This document shows positions 35,197 through 46,141 of a stretch of DNA of 64,000 bases, one piece after another; within the stretch, counting starts at the first letter, position 1, and the number at the start of each line of letters is the position of its first letter. The notes below the pieces were generated by a model. It searched no databases. It was given only the letters and a program-made list of their open reading frames with translations, and was not told where the DNA came from. The stretch covers positions 62,001 through 126,000 of the forward strand of contig NZ_JBBCJO010000010.1 of NCBI RefSeq assembly GCF_037190085.1, in the 5' to 3' direction. This DNA comes from Gemmatimonas aurantiaca. GTDB lineage: Bacteria; Gemmatimonadota; Gemmatimonadetes; Gemmatimonadales; Gemmatimonadaceae. The translations under genes and the position numbers were made by a program.

Positions 35197-36301
35197 GAGA
35201 TTCTCCCACCGCGCTGCAATTCTGACCGTCGTGTCGACGGTGACGGGTGTTGCCGGAAGCATTCTGCTGCTCATGGCGGTGGGATGCCGAACGGGATCTC
35301 CGTCATCGGTTGTTGCCCGGTCGGTGCGCGAGGCACGGGTTGCCGCCAGGCCGTTGGTCATCGCCCATCGCGGTGCCAGTGGCCATCGTCCCGAGCACAC
35401 CCTCCCAGCCTACGCACTCGCGGTCGAGATGGGCGCCGACTACATCGAACCCGATCTCGTCAGCACGAAGGACGGCACGCTCGTGGCCCGTCATGAAAAC
35501 GAGATCGGGGGGACCACCGATGTGGCCGAGCGCTTTCCGATGCGCAGGACCCGCAAAGTCGTCGATGGGGACACCATCGAAGGTTGGTTCACCGAGGATT
35601 TCACGCTTGCCGAGCTTCGCACACTGCGGGCGCGCGAGCGGTTGTCGTTCCGTTCACATGCATGGGACGGACATTTCCCCGTGCCCACCTTCGACGAGGT
35701 GCTGGCCCTCGCCGATTCACTGGGCCGGTTGCGTGGCCGTCCGGTGGGGGTGTACCCGGAGACGAAACACCCGAGCTATTTCCGGAGCATCGGTCTCCCG
35801 ATCGAACCGCCGTTGCTGCGCGCCCTGCGCGCCCGCAAACTCGATCGGGTCGATGCGCCCGTCTTCATTCAGAGTTTCGAGGTGAGCAATCTGCAGGTCC
35901 TGCGTCATGAAACCGCGGTGCGCCTCGTGCTGTTGCTCTCCGCAAAGGAGATACCGTACGATCGACGGCTCGCGGGAGATCCTCGCACGGGCACACAAAG
36001 GGTGACTCCCGAAGGGCTTCGCGAAATCGCCCGCTTCGCCGACGCGATCGGCGTGAATTCGCGGATGATCGTGGGCGCCGATTCGTCCAGCGTGCCGACG
36101 ACGCTGGTGGATGATGCTCACCATGCCGGACTCATGGTGCACGTGTGGACGCTGCGGTCGGAACCCATGTTTCTCGCCCGCCGGTATGGCGGGGATCCGG
36201 TGGCCGAGGTTCGCGAGTTTGTACGACTGGGTGTGGACGGGATGTTCGGCGACAGTCCCGATGTGTTGATGAAGGGCGTGGGCGAGCGGTCCGGCCGATA
36301 A
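35195..36301 (+). CDS. glycerophosphodiester phosphodiesterase lipoprotein
   Basis: A 368-residue protein. The signal peptide from the ATG at 35195 runs MRFSHRAAILTVVSTV and ends in the lipobox LLMAVGC, which supports this start. The GDPD domain follows with VIAHRGASGHRPEHTLPAY (catalytic His and Arg-Gly), IEPDLVSTKDGTLVARHE (metal-binding Glu and Asp) and VHVWTLRSEP near the end. These enzymes release glycerol-3-phosphate from glycerophosphodiesters. Lipid anchoring suggests a periplasmic site. The start codon overlaps that of the divergent kinase gene. The stop is six bases from the convergent desaturase stop. Confidence 0.92.
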   Translation: MRFSHRAAILTVVSTVTGVAGSILLLMAVGCRTGSPSSVVARSVREARVAARPLVIAHRGASGHRPEHTLPAYALAVEMGADYIEPDLVSTKDGTLVARHENEIGGTTDVAERFPMRRTRKVVDGDTIEGWFTEDFTLAELRTLRARERLSFRSHAWDGHFPVPTFDEVLALADSLGRLRGRPVGVYPETKHPSYFRSIGLPIEPPLLRALRARKLDRVDAPVFIQSFEVSNLQVLRHETAVRLVLLLSAKEIPYDRRLAGDPRTGTQRVTPEGLREIARFADAIGVNSRMIVGADSSSVPTTLVDDAHHAGLMVHVWTLRSEPMFLARRYGGDPVAEVREFVRLGVDGMFGDSPDVLMKGVGERSGR

Positions 36302-36307
36302 GGCCGA

Positions 36308-37339
36308 TCAATCCATCGCGAATTCGCGGGCGAACGCCACCTGGAACTGGAACGTCTTCGCCCGGCTCCGGGTCTCCATCATGTCCGCCACACGCTCGAG
36401 ACGCGCGGTGATGGTCATGATCTTCTCCTGGGCTTTGCGGCCGGCTTCGTTGAGGCCCTCGATCTTGTCGAGCGCCCAGAAGCGGATGAGATCCTCGACG
36501 ATCCGGATGTACTCCCGCGGCCCGTAGATGCCGGCGCGACGGATCACGTCGGCCATCTCGCGGAAGTGCGGCATGTTGATGCCCGGCATGTCGATACTCG
36601 GCATGATCAGCGCGGCCGATTCGAGCGCGCGGTTGGGATCACGATCGAGGACACGCTTGAAGATCTCGCGGTAGAACACGTAGTGACGCGCCTCTTCCTT
36701 GGCCACGTTCTGCAGCACCGTGCCGATGAGCGGCTCGTACTGGCCGGCCAGCTTGCCGGTGTTGGCGTGACTCACCTGCGTGGCGCGCTCCTGCAACGAC
36801 GTGTACACGAACACCCGATACGGGTCCCGGTCCCAGGACGGCTCGAAGCCGGCCTTGAGATATTCGAACTGCATGCGCTCGAACGTCGGATTGTCGAGCA
36901 GCTGGCTGTCGCGTGTGTAGTCGTGCAGGATGGCGCCGTGACGGTCTTCCTCGGCCGTCCAGAGGTTGTTCCACTTGGCCCAGAACGTGTCGCCGCCCAG
37001 GTACGTGGCCAGCAGACGGTGGAAGTGCGGCAGGCCTTCTTCGGTGAGCGTGTTCAGGCAGATCGCCACGCGGGAGGGCATGGAAATGCCCCGCGCACGC
37101 TCCCGCAGGCCCTTGATGTGCAGGTCGGGGTCCGTATCGGGTTCAGGCGCCAGGAGTTCGGACGGGAACCACAGGATGCGCTTGGACTCGTGCGCTTCCA
37201 TGAGCTGTTCCACGTCCTTCTCGAGGTCGGCCAGGACTTCGACTTTGGCCAGTGTTTCCGGATCGGGAAGAAGATGCATGTGACGCGGGATGGGGTCGGG
37301 GATATCTGCAAGATACCGCACCCCCGGCGCCGTCACCAT
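36308..37339 (-). CDS. acyl-ACP desaturase (soluble di-iron, plant stearoyl-ACP desaturase type)
   Basis: A 343-residue enzyme of the ferritin-like fatty-acid desaturase family. The di-iron ligands are visible as TAEEDRHGAIL and VAKEEARHYVFY, with a first Glu in the early helix (LMEAHESKRILWFPSELL). Such enzymes insert a cis double bond into acyl-ACP, using ferredoxin as the electron donor. The ATG at 37339 is used; one at 37279 (MHLLPDPETL) would remove 20 poorly conserved residues and is possible. It is divergent from the ABC exporter gene and convergent with the phosphodiesterase. Confidence 0.9.
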   Translation of the reverse strand: MVTAPGVRYLADIPDPIPRHMHLLPDPETLAKVEVLADLEKDVEQLMEAHESKRILWFPSELLAPEPDTDPDLHIKGLRERARGISMPSRVAICLNTLTEEGLPHFHRLLATYLGGDTFWAKWNNLWTAEEDRHGAILHDYTRDSQLLDNPTFERMQFEYLKAGFEPSWDRDPYRVFVYTSLQERATQVSHANTGKLAGQYEPLIGTVLQNVAKEEARHYVFYREIFKRVLDRDPNRALESAALIMPSIDMPGINMPHFREMADVIRRAGIYGPREYIRIVEDLIRFWALDKIEGLNEAGRKAQEKIMTITARLERVADMMETRSRAKTFQFQVAFAREFAMD

Positions 37340-37404
37340 GGCCGGCCCGCGCCGCCAGGACTGCCGTTAAGGCTGCCGTCAGGCGCTGGCAGTAGATTGC
37401 CGGA

Positions 37405-39213
37405 ATGAATCCTCCTGCCAAAGGCAAACCCAAGTACGACAGCAAGCGCGCCTGGAGCGAAGTGCGCGCCCTCATGTGGGAGCACCGACGGTCGGTCGGT
37501 ATCGGCCTGGTGCTCATGATCATCAGCCGCGCGTCGGGCTTCGTGCTTCCCTACTCCACGAAGTACGTGCTCGATGACGTGCTCCCCAACAAGGACATTC
37601 ATCTGCTCGGTCTGATCGCGCTGGCCGGTCTGGCCGCCACGATCGTGCAGTCCATCACCGGCTACGCGCTCTCCCAGGTGGTGAGCGTGGCCGCCCAGCA
37701 GGCCATCGCCCAGCTGCGCGAAGACGTGCAGGGGCACCTCATCCGCCTCCCTGTGCGGTACTTCGACAGCACCAAGAGCGGCGTGCTGGTCTCGCGGGTC
37801 ATGAACGATCCCGAAGGGATCCGCAATCTCATCGGCACGGGACTCATCCAGCTCACCGGTGGCATTCTGAGCGCCGCCGCCGCCCTCGGGGTGCTGATCT
37901 ACCTCAACTGGCGGCTCACGCTGGCCACGGTGGTGTTCCTCGCGCTCTTCGGCGCGGGCATGAGCATCGCCTTCAAACGCCTGCGCCCCATCTTCCGCGA
38001 GCGCAGTGTCATCACGGCCGAAGTGACGGGCCGGCTCACCGAGACACTGGGCGGCATCCGCCTGGTGAAGGTCTACACCGCCGAAGACCGCGAGAAGGCC
38101 GTGTTCGGCAAGGGCGTGCAGCGCCTGTTCGAGAACATCGCCAAAACCATCACCGGCACCTCACTCACCGGGACGCTGGGGTTTGCGGTGGTGGGGGTGA
38201 TCGGTGTGATCGCGATGTACGTGGGCGGTCGTGATGTCATCACGGGTGCGATGACGCTGGGCAGTCTGCTGACGTTCGTGTTCTTCATCGCGATGGTCAC
38301 CGCGCCGTTGGTGCAGGTGGCCAGCATCGGCACGCAGATCACCGAGGCGTTCGCGGGGCTCGACCGCATCCGTGAACTGCGCGACATGGCCACGGAAGAT
38401 CAGGAGGACGAGCGCAAGCTGTCCGTGCCCACGGTCGTTGGCCATGTGCGGTTCGACGATGTGTCGTTCGAATACGAGCCCGGGGTGCCGGTGCTGCACA
38501 ACGTGTCGTTCGACGCCCCCGCCGGTACCACCACGGCGCTGGTGGGATCGAGCGGCAGCGGCAAGAGCACCATGATCTCGCTCATCATGGCGTTTGCGCA
38601 GCCCCAACAGGGGCGCATCGTCGTGGATGGCACGGCGGTGAGCGACCTCCGGTTGCGCGACTACCGGCATCACCTCGGTGTGGTCATGCAGGACAACTTC
38701 CTGTTCGATGGCACCGTGAAGGAGAACATCGCCTTCACCAAGCCCGGCGCCACCGATGAAGAGATCGAACACGTGTCGAGGATCGCCAACGCGCACGAGT
38801 TCATCATGGGATTCCCGCAGGGCTACGACACCATCGTGGGCGAACGCGGGGTGAAACTCTCCGGCGGTCAGCGTCAGCGCGTGGCCATCGCCCGCGCCAT
38901 CCTGGCCGATCCGCGGGTGCTCATCCTCGACGAAGCCACGTCGAGTCTCGATTCCGAGAGCGAGCATCTCATCCAGGAAGGGCTCCGTCGCCTGCGTGCC
39001 GGCCGCACCACCTTCGTGATCGCGCACCGCTTGTCGACGATCACGAGTGCCAACCAGATCCTGGTGCTCGAGAAGGGCGCGATCGTGGAACGGGGGACCC
39101 ACGCGCAGCTCCTGGCGCTCGGTGGGCGGTATCGCGATCTCTACAACCGGCAGTATCAGATGGAGCAGGATCAGTTCATCAATCCCGGTGAGGAGATTGC
39201 CGCCACGGGATGA
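37405..39213 (+). CDS. ABC exporter half-transporter (MsbA-like, fused membrane and ATPase domains)
   Basis: A 602-residue protein. The membrane domain covers residues 1 to about 330 with six helices. The ATPase domain has Walker A LVGSSGSGKSTMISL, the Q-loop region VVMQDNFLFDGTVKENI, signature KLSGGQRQRVAIARAIL and Walker B VLILDEATSSLDSESE. It acts as a homodimer or heterodimer. Lipid, peptide or drug export cannot be separated by sequence; the lack of a peptidase domain argues against bacteriocin export. It starts at the ATG at 37405, divergent from the desaturase gene by 65 bp. Confidence 0.92.
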   Translation: MNPPAKGKPKYDSKRAWSEVRALMWEHRRSVGIGLVLMIISRASGFVLPYSTKYVLDDVLPNKDIHLLGLIALAGLAATIVQSITGYALSQVVSVAAQQAIAQLREDVQGHLIRLPVRYFDSTKSGVLVSRVMNDPEGIRNLIGTGLIQLTGGILSAAAALGVLIYLNWRLTLATVVFLALFGAGMSIAFKRLRPIFRERSVITAEVTGRLTETLGGIRLVKVYTAEDREKAVFGKGVQRLFENIAKTITGTSLTGTLGFAVVGVIGVIAMYVGGRDVITGAMTLGSLLTFVFFIAMVTAPLVQVASIGTQITEAFAGLDRIRELRDMATEDQEDERKLSVPTVVGHVRFDDVSFEYEPGVPVLHNVSFDAPAGTTTALVGSSGSGKSTMISLIMAFAQPQQGRIVVDGTAVSDLRLRDYRHHLGVVMQDNFLFDGTVKENIAFTKPGATDEEIEHVSRIANAHEFIMGFPQGYDTIVGERGVKLSGGQRQRVAIARAILADPRVLILDEATSSLDSESEHLIQEGLRRLRAGRTTFVIAHRLSTITSANQILVLEKGAIVERGTHAQLLALGGRYRDLYNRQYQMEQDQFINPGEEIAATG

Positions 39214-39253
39214 CCGGCCCGTCGTGAATCGTCCGACGCATCCGGTTCCGTTC

Positions 39254-41047
39254 ATGGCCAGGCCGACGGCGGGGTCGACCGCGACACTCGCCGTCGGTCT
39301 GGCCGTGATCGTTCTGGCCATCGTGATGGTGCAGGTGCCTTTGTTCGACGCGCCCGCGCTCACATGGGACGACGGCGAACACATTTTCGACAATGTGGCC
39401 GTGCGTGACGGTCTGTTCGGGGCGATCTGGAGCGCTCCGGAGTTCGGGCTCTACATCCCCGTCACCCGCACCCTGTGGGCGCTGGTGTATGCTCTGGGTG
39501 GCGGTGCGGTCGTCCCGTTCCGCGTGCTCAATCTGCTGCTGCACGTGGGGAATGTGCTGCTCGTGGCGCGTTTGCTCACCATCATGTCCCGGCAGACCTT
39601 GTCGACACCGACCGGGGTGTCGGCAGCCGGGGCGCATGATGCGCGTGAGACGAGTACCGGAGACGATGCACGCCTTGGAGAGGTGCGCCTCGAAATGGTG
39701 CTGGTGTTGACGGGCACCGCGTTCTTCGCGCTGCATCCGGCACAGGTGGCAGCCGTGGCGTGGATTTCCGGTGGACGCGACCTGCTTGCGACACTGCTGG
39801 CGCTGTCGGCGATGGTGCTGCATGTGGACGATGGTGTGCGTGCGCGCCGTTGGACACGCGATGCACTGGCCACGCTGCTGTTCGTCCTGGCGTTGCTCAG
39901 CAAACCGCAGGTGGCCGGTGTCCCGCTGGCCATCGGTGCATGGTGGTGGTTCACCGATCGTTCACGACTGCGCTCGGCGATGCCGATGCTCGGGCTGTGG
40001 GTGGTGGCCGTGCTGATCGCGGCGTTCATGACACGCGCCGAACAGGCCACCGCCCCCACGGTGGGATGGGCAACCCGCGTGTTCGTGGCCCTCGACGCGC
40101 TCGGCTTCTACGCGCGGGAGATGGTGTGGCCCTGGCCGCTCGCCGCCGACTACGGACGCACACCCCGATGGTTGCTGGCGCACCCGCTGGCCACCGTGGC
40201 GGGTGTGGCGGCGCTCGTGGTGCTTGGCCTTGTCGTCTGGCTCACCACACGACGCCACGGTGACCGGCTGGCGATGCCGGCGGCGGGCATGTGGCTGCTG
40301 CTGCTGCTGCCGGTGCTCGGATTCGTGCCGTTCGAATACCAGCGCATCTCCACCGTGGCCGACCACTATCTCTATCTGCCGCTCGTGGCGGGTGCCGCGC
40401 TGGTGATGAGTGTGGGACGCCGGCTCGCGTGTCGTATCACGTGGCCGGTGGGTCGTATCGTGAGCATGGGCGGCGCCCTCGTGATCATCGGCACGATCAT
40501 CGGCACGGTGCTCAGCATGCACCGCACCACCGTGTGGAGCGACGGCGACGAAACCTTCTATCGCGCCATGCTGGCGGCGAATGCCGATTCGTTCTCGGCC
40601 CGCATCAATCTGTCGGTGCTGCTGTGTGAACGCGGCGAGACCGGCGCCGGGCTCGACATCCTCGACGGCGCCCGCACACTCGCGGCCCAGGATGCGCCCT
40701 ATCTCGCCAATCGCGCGTTCTGCCTGCTCCAGGCCGGGCGTATCGACGAACTGCTGCAGGTGACCGACGCGTTGCAGTCGGAGACGGCGCGTCGCCACCT
40801 CGACGGCAATCCGCGGGCCGCGGTGGTGTTCGCCAACAGCGTGGCCAATGCCCTGCACCTGCAGGGAAACGAGCTGGCTGCCTTTGCCTGGTTGTGCCGG
40901 GCACAGGCCCTGCAGCCCGGGGATGCGACCACCGCTGCGAATCTCGACACGGCGCGGCGGATGCTCGGAGGCAGCGGCCCGGAGGTCGTCTGCCCCGAAG
41001 GCCTCACCTGGGAACGGCTGGCCGAGGTGGCGCGCCCTGCTTCCTGA
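39254..41047 (+). CDS. polytopic GT-C/TMTC-like membrane protein with C-terminal TPR region
   Basis: A 597-residue protein with about ten membrane helices and a C-terminal helical segment (about residues 430-570; ARINLSVLLCERGETGAGLD and NSVANALHLQGNELAAFAWL) resembling TPRs. The first periplasmic loop begins TWDDGEHIFDNVAVRDGLFG, like the D-D region of GT-C glycosyltransferases of the TMTC or O-mannosyl type. It may therefore transfer a sugar from a lipid carrier to protein or lipid. A GTG at 39224 is an alternative start. It lies 40 bp after the ABC exporter, so the two may be linked. Family assignment is tentative. Confidence 0.7.
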   Translation: MARPTAGSTATLAVGLAVIVLAIVMVQVPLFDAPALTWDDGEHIFDNVAVRDGLFGAIWSAPEFGLYIPVTRTLWALVYALGGGAVVPFRVLNLLLHVGNVLLVARLLTIMSRQTLSTPTGVSAAGAHDARETSTGDDARLGEVRLEMVLVLTGTAFFALHPAQVAAVAWISGGRDLLATLLALSAMVLHVDDGVRARRWTRDALATLLFVLALLSKPQVAGVPLAIGAWWWFTDRSRLRSAMPMLGLWVVAVLIAAFMTRAEQATAPTVGWATRVFVALDALGFYAREMVWPWPLAADYGRTPRWLLAHPLATVAGVAALVVLGLVVWLTTRRHGDRLAMPAAGMWLLLLLPVLGFVPFEYQRISTVADHYLYLPLVAGAALVMSVGRRLACRITWPVGRIVSMGGALVIIGTIIGTVLSMHRTTVWSDGDETFYRAMLAANADSFSARINLSVLLCERGETGAGLDILDGARTLAAQDAPYLANRAFCLLQAGRIDELLQVTDALQSETARRHLDGNPRAAVVFANSVANALHLQGNELAAFAWLCRAQALQPGDATTAANLDTARRMLGGSGPEVVCPEGLTWERLAEVARPAS

Positions 41048-41070
41048 CGCCGGACCCGCTATCATCCGGT

Positions 41071-42497
<1,427 letters not shown>

Positions 42498-42501
<4 letters not shown>

Positions 42502-43118
42502 GCGACCTGCGTTATCCGGTGCCGGCCGATCGGCACCGGATCGAACAGGTCATCGATCGCAGTCGATTTCTGTGCACCATCGAACGGGTGCGCACCGTTG
42601 AGGAGGCGCAGGCGTTCATTCGCGAGATGAACGCCGAGTTTCCCGATGCCACGCACAACTGCTGGGCCTATGTCGTGGGCACGCCCGGCAGCACCGATCG
42701 CATCGGCATGAGCGATGATGGCGAGCCGCATGGCACGGCCGGTCGACCCATGCTCACGGTGCTCGCACACTGCGGCATCGGCGAAATCGCCGCCGTCGTG
42801 ACGCGGTACTTCGGCGGCATCAAGCTCGGCACCGGTGGCCTCGTGAAGGCGTACAGTGGCGCCGTGCAGGAAGCCCTGGCATCACTGCCCACCGTGGAGC
42901 GGGTCGATACCGTCACGGTGGGCTTTCACGTGGGATACCACCAGATCGGTGCCGTGCAGCAACTGCTGCCCACGGTCGATGCCGAGATGCTGGAGCAGCG
43001 TTTCGAAGCCGATGCGGCGTTTCGTGTCCGGCTGCCCCGTGACCGATTCCCCGCGCTCGAAGCCGCCGTGCAGAACCTCCTGCGCGGTGCTGCCGTCTTC
43101 GAGCGCGAATCCGATTGA
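42498..43118 (+). CDS. YigZ/IMPACT family protein
   Basis: A 206-residue protein. The N-terminal UPF0029 (Impact) domain has the signatures DATHNCWAYVVG, SDDGEPHGTAGRPML and VVTRYFGGIKLGTGGLVKAY. A smaller C-terminal DUF1949 domain follows. The eukaryotic relative IMPACT affects translational control; the bacterial role is not settled. The GTG start is coupled to the helicase stop (GTGA), suggesting a link to RNA or translation. It converges on fhs. Confidence 0.92.
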
Positions 43119-43141
43119 ATTTCGCGGTCGATCGCCCCGAC

Positions 43142-44827
43142 TCAGGACAACCCTTCGATCGTACCGTCGGCGCGGAGGCGCATGCTTTCGGCCGCCGGCT
43201 TCTTCGCCAGTCCGGGCATCGTCATGATGTCGCCGCACTTGGCCACCACGAACCCCGCGCCGGCCGACCCGTACACCTCGTTCACGGTGATGCGGAATCC
43301 CGTCGGCACACCGAGACGTGACGGATCGTCCGTCAGCGAATACTGCGTCTTGGCCATGCACACCGGTGTATCCGCCATGCCGTTGGCTTCGAGCCAGTCG
43401 ATGGACTTCTCCGCCGCCGGCGAGAAGTCGACACCATCGGCGCCGTACACCCGCTGGGCCACGGTGTTGATCTTCTCGCGAATGGGGCGGGCGGTGTCGT
43501 AGAGCGGACGGAATGCCGCCGTGCCCTCGGCGAGTTGGGCCAGCACCTCACGGGCCAGCGCCTCGCCGCCGGCTCCTCCTTCGGCCCACACGTTGGCCAG
43601 TGCGACGCGCACACCCAGACTCGCCGCATAGTCGGCTACCATCTGCAATTCGGCATCGGTGTCGGTCAGTCGACGGTTGAGCGCCACCACCACCGGCACG
43701 CCGAACTGCTGCACATTGTTCACATGATGCGCGACGTGCGGCAGGCCGCGCTCGAGTGCCTCGAGATTCTCGGTGTCCAGCGCGTTCTTCGGCACACCGC
43801 CCTGCATCTTGAGCGAACGCACCGTCGTCACCAGCACCGCGGCCTCGGGGTTGAGTCCACCAAAGCGGCACTTGATGTCGAAGAACTTCTCGGCGCCAAG
43901 ATCGCTGCCGAAGCCCGCTTCCGTCACCACGATGTCGGCGAGCGCGAGTCCGGCCCGCGTGGCCACGAGTGAATTGCAGCCGTGCGCGATGTTGCCGAAC
44001 GGGCCGCAGTGCAGGATGGCCGGCCCCCCTTCCAGTGTCTGCACGAGATTGGGACGCAGGGCGTCCTTGAGCAGCAGCGTCATCGCGCCCGTGGCGTGAA
44101 GATCGCGCGCATGAATGGGACGTTTGTCCTTTCCGGCGGTGGTGCCCACGACGATGTTGCCCAGTCGCCGTTCCAGATCCTCCGCATCGGAGGCGAGCGC
44201 GACGATCGCCATGATCTCGCTCGCGGGAATGATCACCCAGCGTTCTTCACGCATCATGCCGTTGCCCGCGCCCACGCCGATGATCGCCTGACGCAGCGCA
44301 CGATCGTTCATGTCGATGGTGCGCGGCCACGTGATGCGTTTGGGATCGATGCCCAGTTCGTTGCCGTGGTAGAGATGGTTGTCCAGCATGGCCGCGAGCA
44401 GCGCGTGGGTGCTGGAGATGGCGTGGAAGTCGCCGGTGAAGTGCAGGTTGATGTCGTCCATCGGCAGCACCTGCGAATATCCGCCACCGGCTGCGCCACC
44501 CTTCACGCCGAACACCGGCCCCAGACTCGGCTCGCGCATGCAGAGCACGGCGTTGTGTCCCAGTCGGCGGAATGCCTGCGAGAGTCCGACGCTCACGGTG
44601 CTCTTGCCTTCACCGGCCGGTGTGGGGCTGATGGCCGTGACCAGCACCAGTCGACCGCGGGGCGGAGCAGCCGTCACGGCCATCGGCAACTTGGCTTTGT
44701 AGCGACCATAAAGATCGATATCGTCGGCGCCGAGTCCGAGCTCCTGGGCCACATCGGTGATGGGGCGCATGGTGGCCTGCTGGGCGATTTCGATATCGGA
44801 GGGAACGCGGGGCGGAATAGCCGTCAT
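43142..44827 (-). CDS. fhs: formate-tetrahydrofolate ligase
   Basis: A 561-residue enzyme with the P-loop-like TPAGEGKSTVSVGL, MREPSLGPVFGVKGGAAGGG, the LHFTGDFHAI folate/formate region and EAGFGSDLGAEKFFDIKCR, all diagnostic of Fhs. It makes 10-formyl-tetrahydrofolate from formate, THF and ATP for purine and one-carbon metabolism. The ATG at 44827 gives the normal family length (about 556-560). About 240 bp separate it from the divergent oxidoreductase gene. Confidence 0.97.
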   Translation of the reverse strand: MTAIPPRVPSDIEIAQQATMRPITDVAQELGLGADDIDLYGRYKAKLPMAVTAAPPRGRLVLVTAISPTPAGEGKSTVSVGLSQAFRRLGHNAVLCMREPSLGPVFGVKGGAAGGGYSQVLPMDDINLHFTGDFHAISSTHALLAAMLDNHLYHGNELGIDPKRITWPRTIDMNDRALRQAIIGVGAGNGMMREERWVIIPASEIMAIVALASDAEDLERRLGNIVVGTTAGKDKRPIHARDLHATGAMTLLLKDALRPNLVQTLEGGPAILHCGPFGNIAHGCNSLVATRAGLALADIVVTEAGFGSDLGAEKFFDIKCRFGGLNPEAAVLVTTVRSLKMQGGVPKNALDTENLEALERGLPHVAHHVNNVQQFGVPVVVALNRRLTDTDAELQMVADYAASLGVRVALANVWAEGGAGGEALAREVLAQLAEGTAAFRPLYDTARPIREKINTVAQRVYGADGVDFSPAAEKSIDWLEANGMADTPVCMAKTQYSLTDDPSRLGVPTGFRITVNEVYGSAGAGFVVAKCGDIMTMPGLAKKPAAESMRLRADGTIEGLS

Positions 44828-45070
44828 GAGAAGAGCGCGCAGAGGGTGCGACGTGAAGGAAGCCGAAGGAAGGAGCGGGAACGCGCGGATGTTTCGGTCC
44901 GGCACGGATGCTCCCCATTCCCGGATTCCCGGTGCATGTTGGAGCATGCCGCTGATTCCCCGTGATCTTGCCTGCAGGACGTGCGATGCACAACAGGACA
45001 TACAGCAGCGCACGGTGAGGGCGCCGGCGTTCGGCGATGATGACCAGGGGATGCCGGGGAGGTCCGGGTC

Positions 45071-45706
45071 ATGAGCATCGCGGTCTTCGGGTCGTCCGGC
45101 CGGTTGGGGCAGGCATTCATCCGGCAGGCCACCGCCGCCGAACTCACGTTGCGCCTGCACTATCGCGCCAAACCCTCCGAGGAAGTGCCTCAGGAAAGCA
45201 CCGTGGTGGTGGGCTCCCTCTCCGACCCGACCGCCGTGCGCGAAGTGCTCCGCGGCGCCGAAGCCGCCGTGGTGATGCTGGGTCCCAAACCCGATGCGCG
45301 GGTGCCATTCTGCGCCGAGTCCACGAAGGTCATCATCGAAACGATGAAGACGCTCGGGCAATCGCGTCTGCTCGTGGTCACGGGCGCGATGATCGGCGGG
45401 ATGCCGTCCAATGTGTCCATCGGCATGCGATTGCTCGCCCTCGGGGTGCGCCGCATGGCGGCCGAGGGACTGATGGAAGATCGCGACGAGCAGGAGCGCC
45501 TCGTGCGCGCGAGCCGGCTCGATGGGTGGACGGTGATCAAGCCGCCCCGTCTCACCGATGGCAGCACGCCCGTGCCCGTGCAGGCCGGCCCGACACGGTC
45601 CATCGGTCTCCTGAGCAGCATCTCCCGCGTTTCACTCGCCGAGTGGATCGTGCAGGAGCTTCGGAACCAGCAGTTTCCGCAGCAGGCCGTATACGTGGCA
45701 GAGTAG
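45071..45706 (+). CDS. NAD(P)-binding atypical short-chain dehydrogenase-like protein
   Basis: A 211-residue Rossmann protein (SIAVFGSSGRLGQAFIRQA, then LLVVTGAMIGG) of the NmrA/'SDR_a5-like' type. These bind NAD(P) and either reduce substrates or sense redox. GGGGAGG lies about 10 bases before the ATG. It is followed by a cupin and a second SDR on the same strand. No substrate is evident. Confidence 0.75.
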   Translation: MSIAVFGSSGRLGQAFIRQATAAELTLRLHYRAKPSEEVPQESTVVVGSLSDPTAVREVLRGAEAAVVMLGPKPDARVPFCAESTKVIIETMKTLGQSRLLVVTGAMIGGMPSNVSIGMRLLALGVRRMAAEGLMEDRDEQERLVRASRLDGWTVIKPPRLTDGSTPVPVQAGPTRSIGLLSSISRVSLAEWIVQELRNQQFPQQAVYVAE

Positions 45707-45744
45707 CCACGAGTCATCGTCACCGTCTCACGACACCATCTCAC

Positions 45745-45773
45745 GACCGACGTTCGCATGACCGACGTTCGCA
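45745..45773 (+). repeat. 15-bp tandem duplication across the cupin start codon
   Basis: GACCGACGTTCGCA occurs at 45745 and again at 45760. The start codon ATG (45758-45760) joins the two copies. Confidence 0.65.
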
Positions 45774-46141
45774 AGATCGCCTGGGAAGACATCGAGATCG
45801 AAGAAATGTCGCCCGCCATCGGCCGCCGCCTCATCTACACTCCGTCGCAGATGCTGGCGCACGTGTATCTCAGGAAAGGCGCCCTCGTACCCGCGCACGA
45901 GCATCACAACGAACAGTTCACCTACATCATCTCGGGTGGACTGCGCTTCTGGATCGGCGAACATGCCGACAATCCGGGCGACACGTATGTCGACGTGCGC
46001 GCCGGAGAAGTGCTGGTGATTCCCGGCATGGTGCGCCATCGTGCCGAAGCGCTCGAAGACACCATCGACGTGGACATCTTCAATCCACCGCGTCAGGACT
46101 GGATCGACAAGGACGACAGCTATCTGCGTGGAGGCAAGTAG
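45758..46141 (+). CDS. single-domain cupin protein
   Basis: A 127-residue double-stranded beta-helix protein. Cupin motif 1 appears in LVPAHEHHNEQFTYIISGGL (HEH..E pattern) and motif 2 in IPGMVRHRAEALED (His). These would bind a metal ion. It shares its last base with the GTG of the next gene (TAGTG), so it is coupled to the SDR gene. Cupins of this type can be small dioxygenases, isomerases or sensors; the substrate is unknown. Confidence 0.82.
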   Translation: MTDVRKIAWEDIEIEEMSPAIGRRLIYTPSQMLAHVYLRKGALVPAHEHHNEQFTYIISGGLRFWIGEHADNPGDTYVDVRAGEVLVIPGMVRHRAEALEDTIDVDIFNPPRQDWIDKDDSYLRGGK

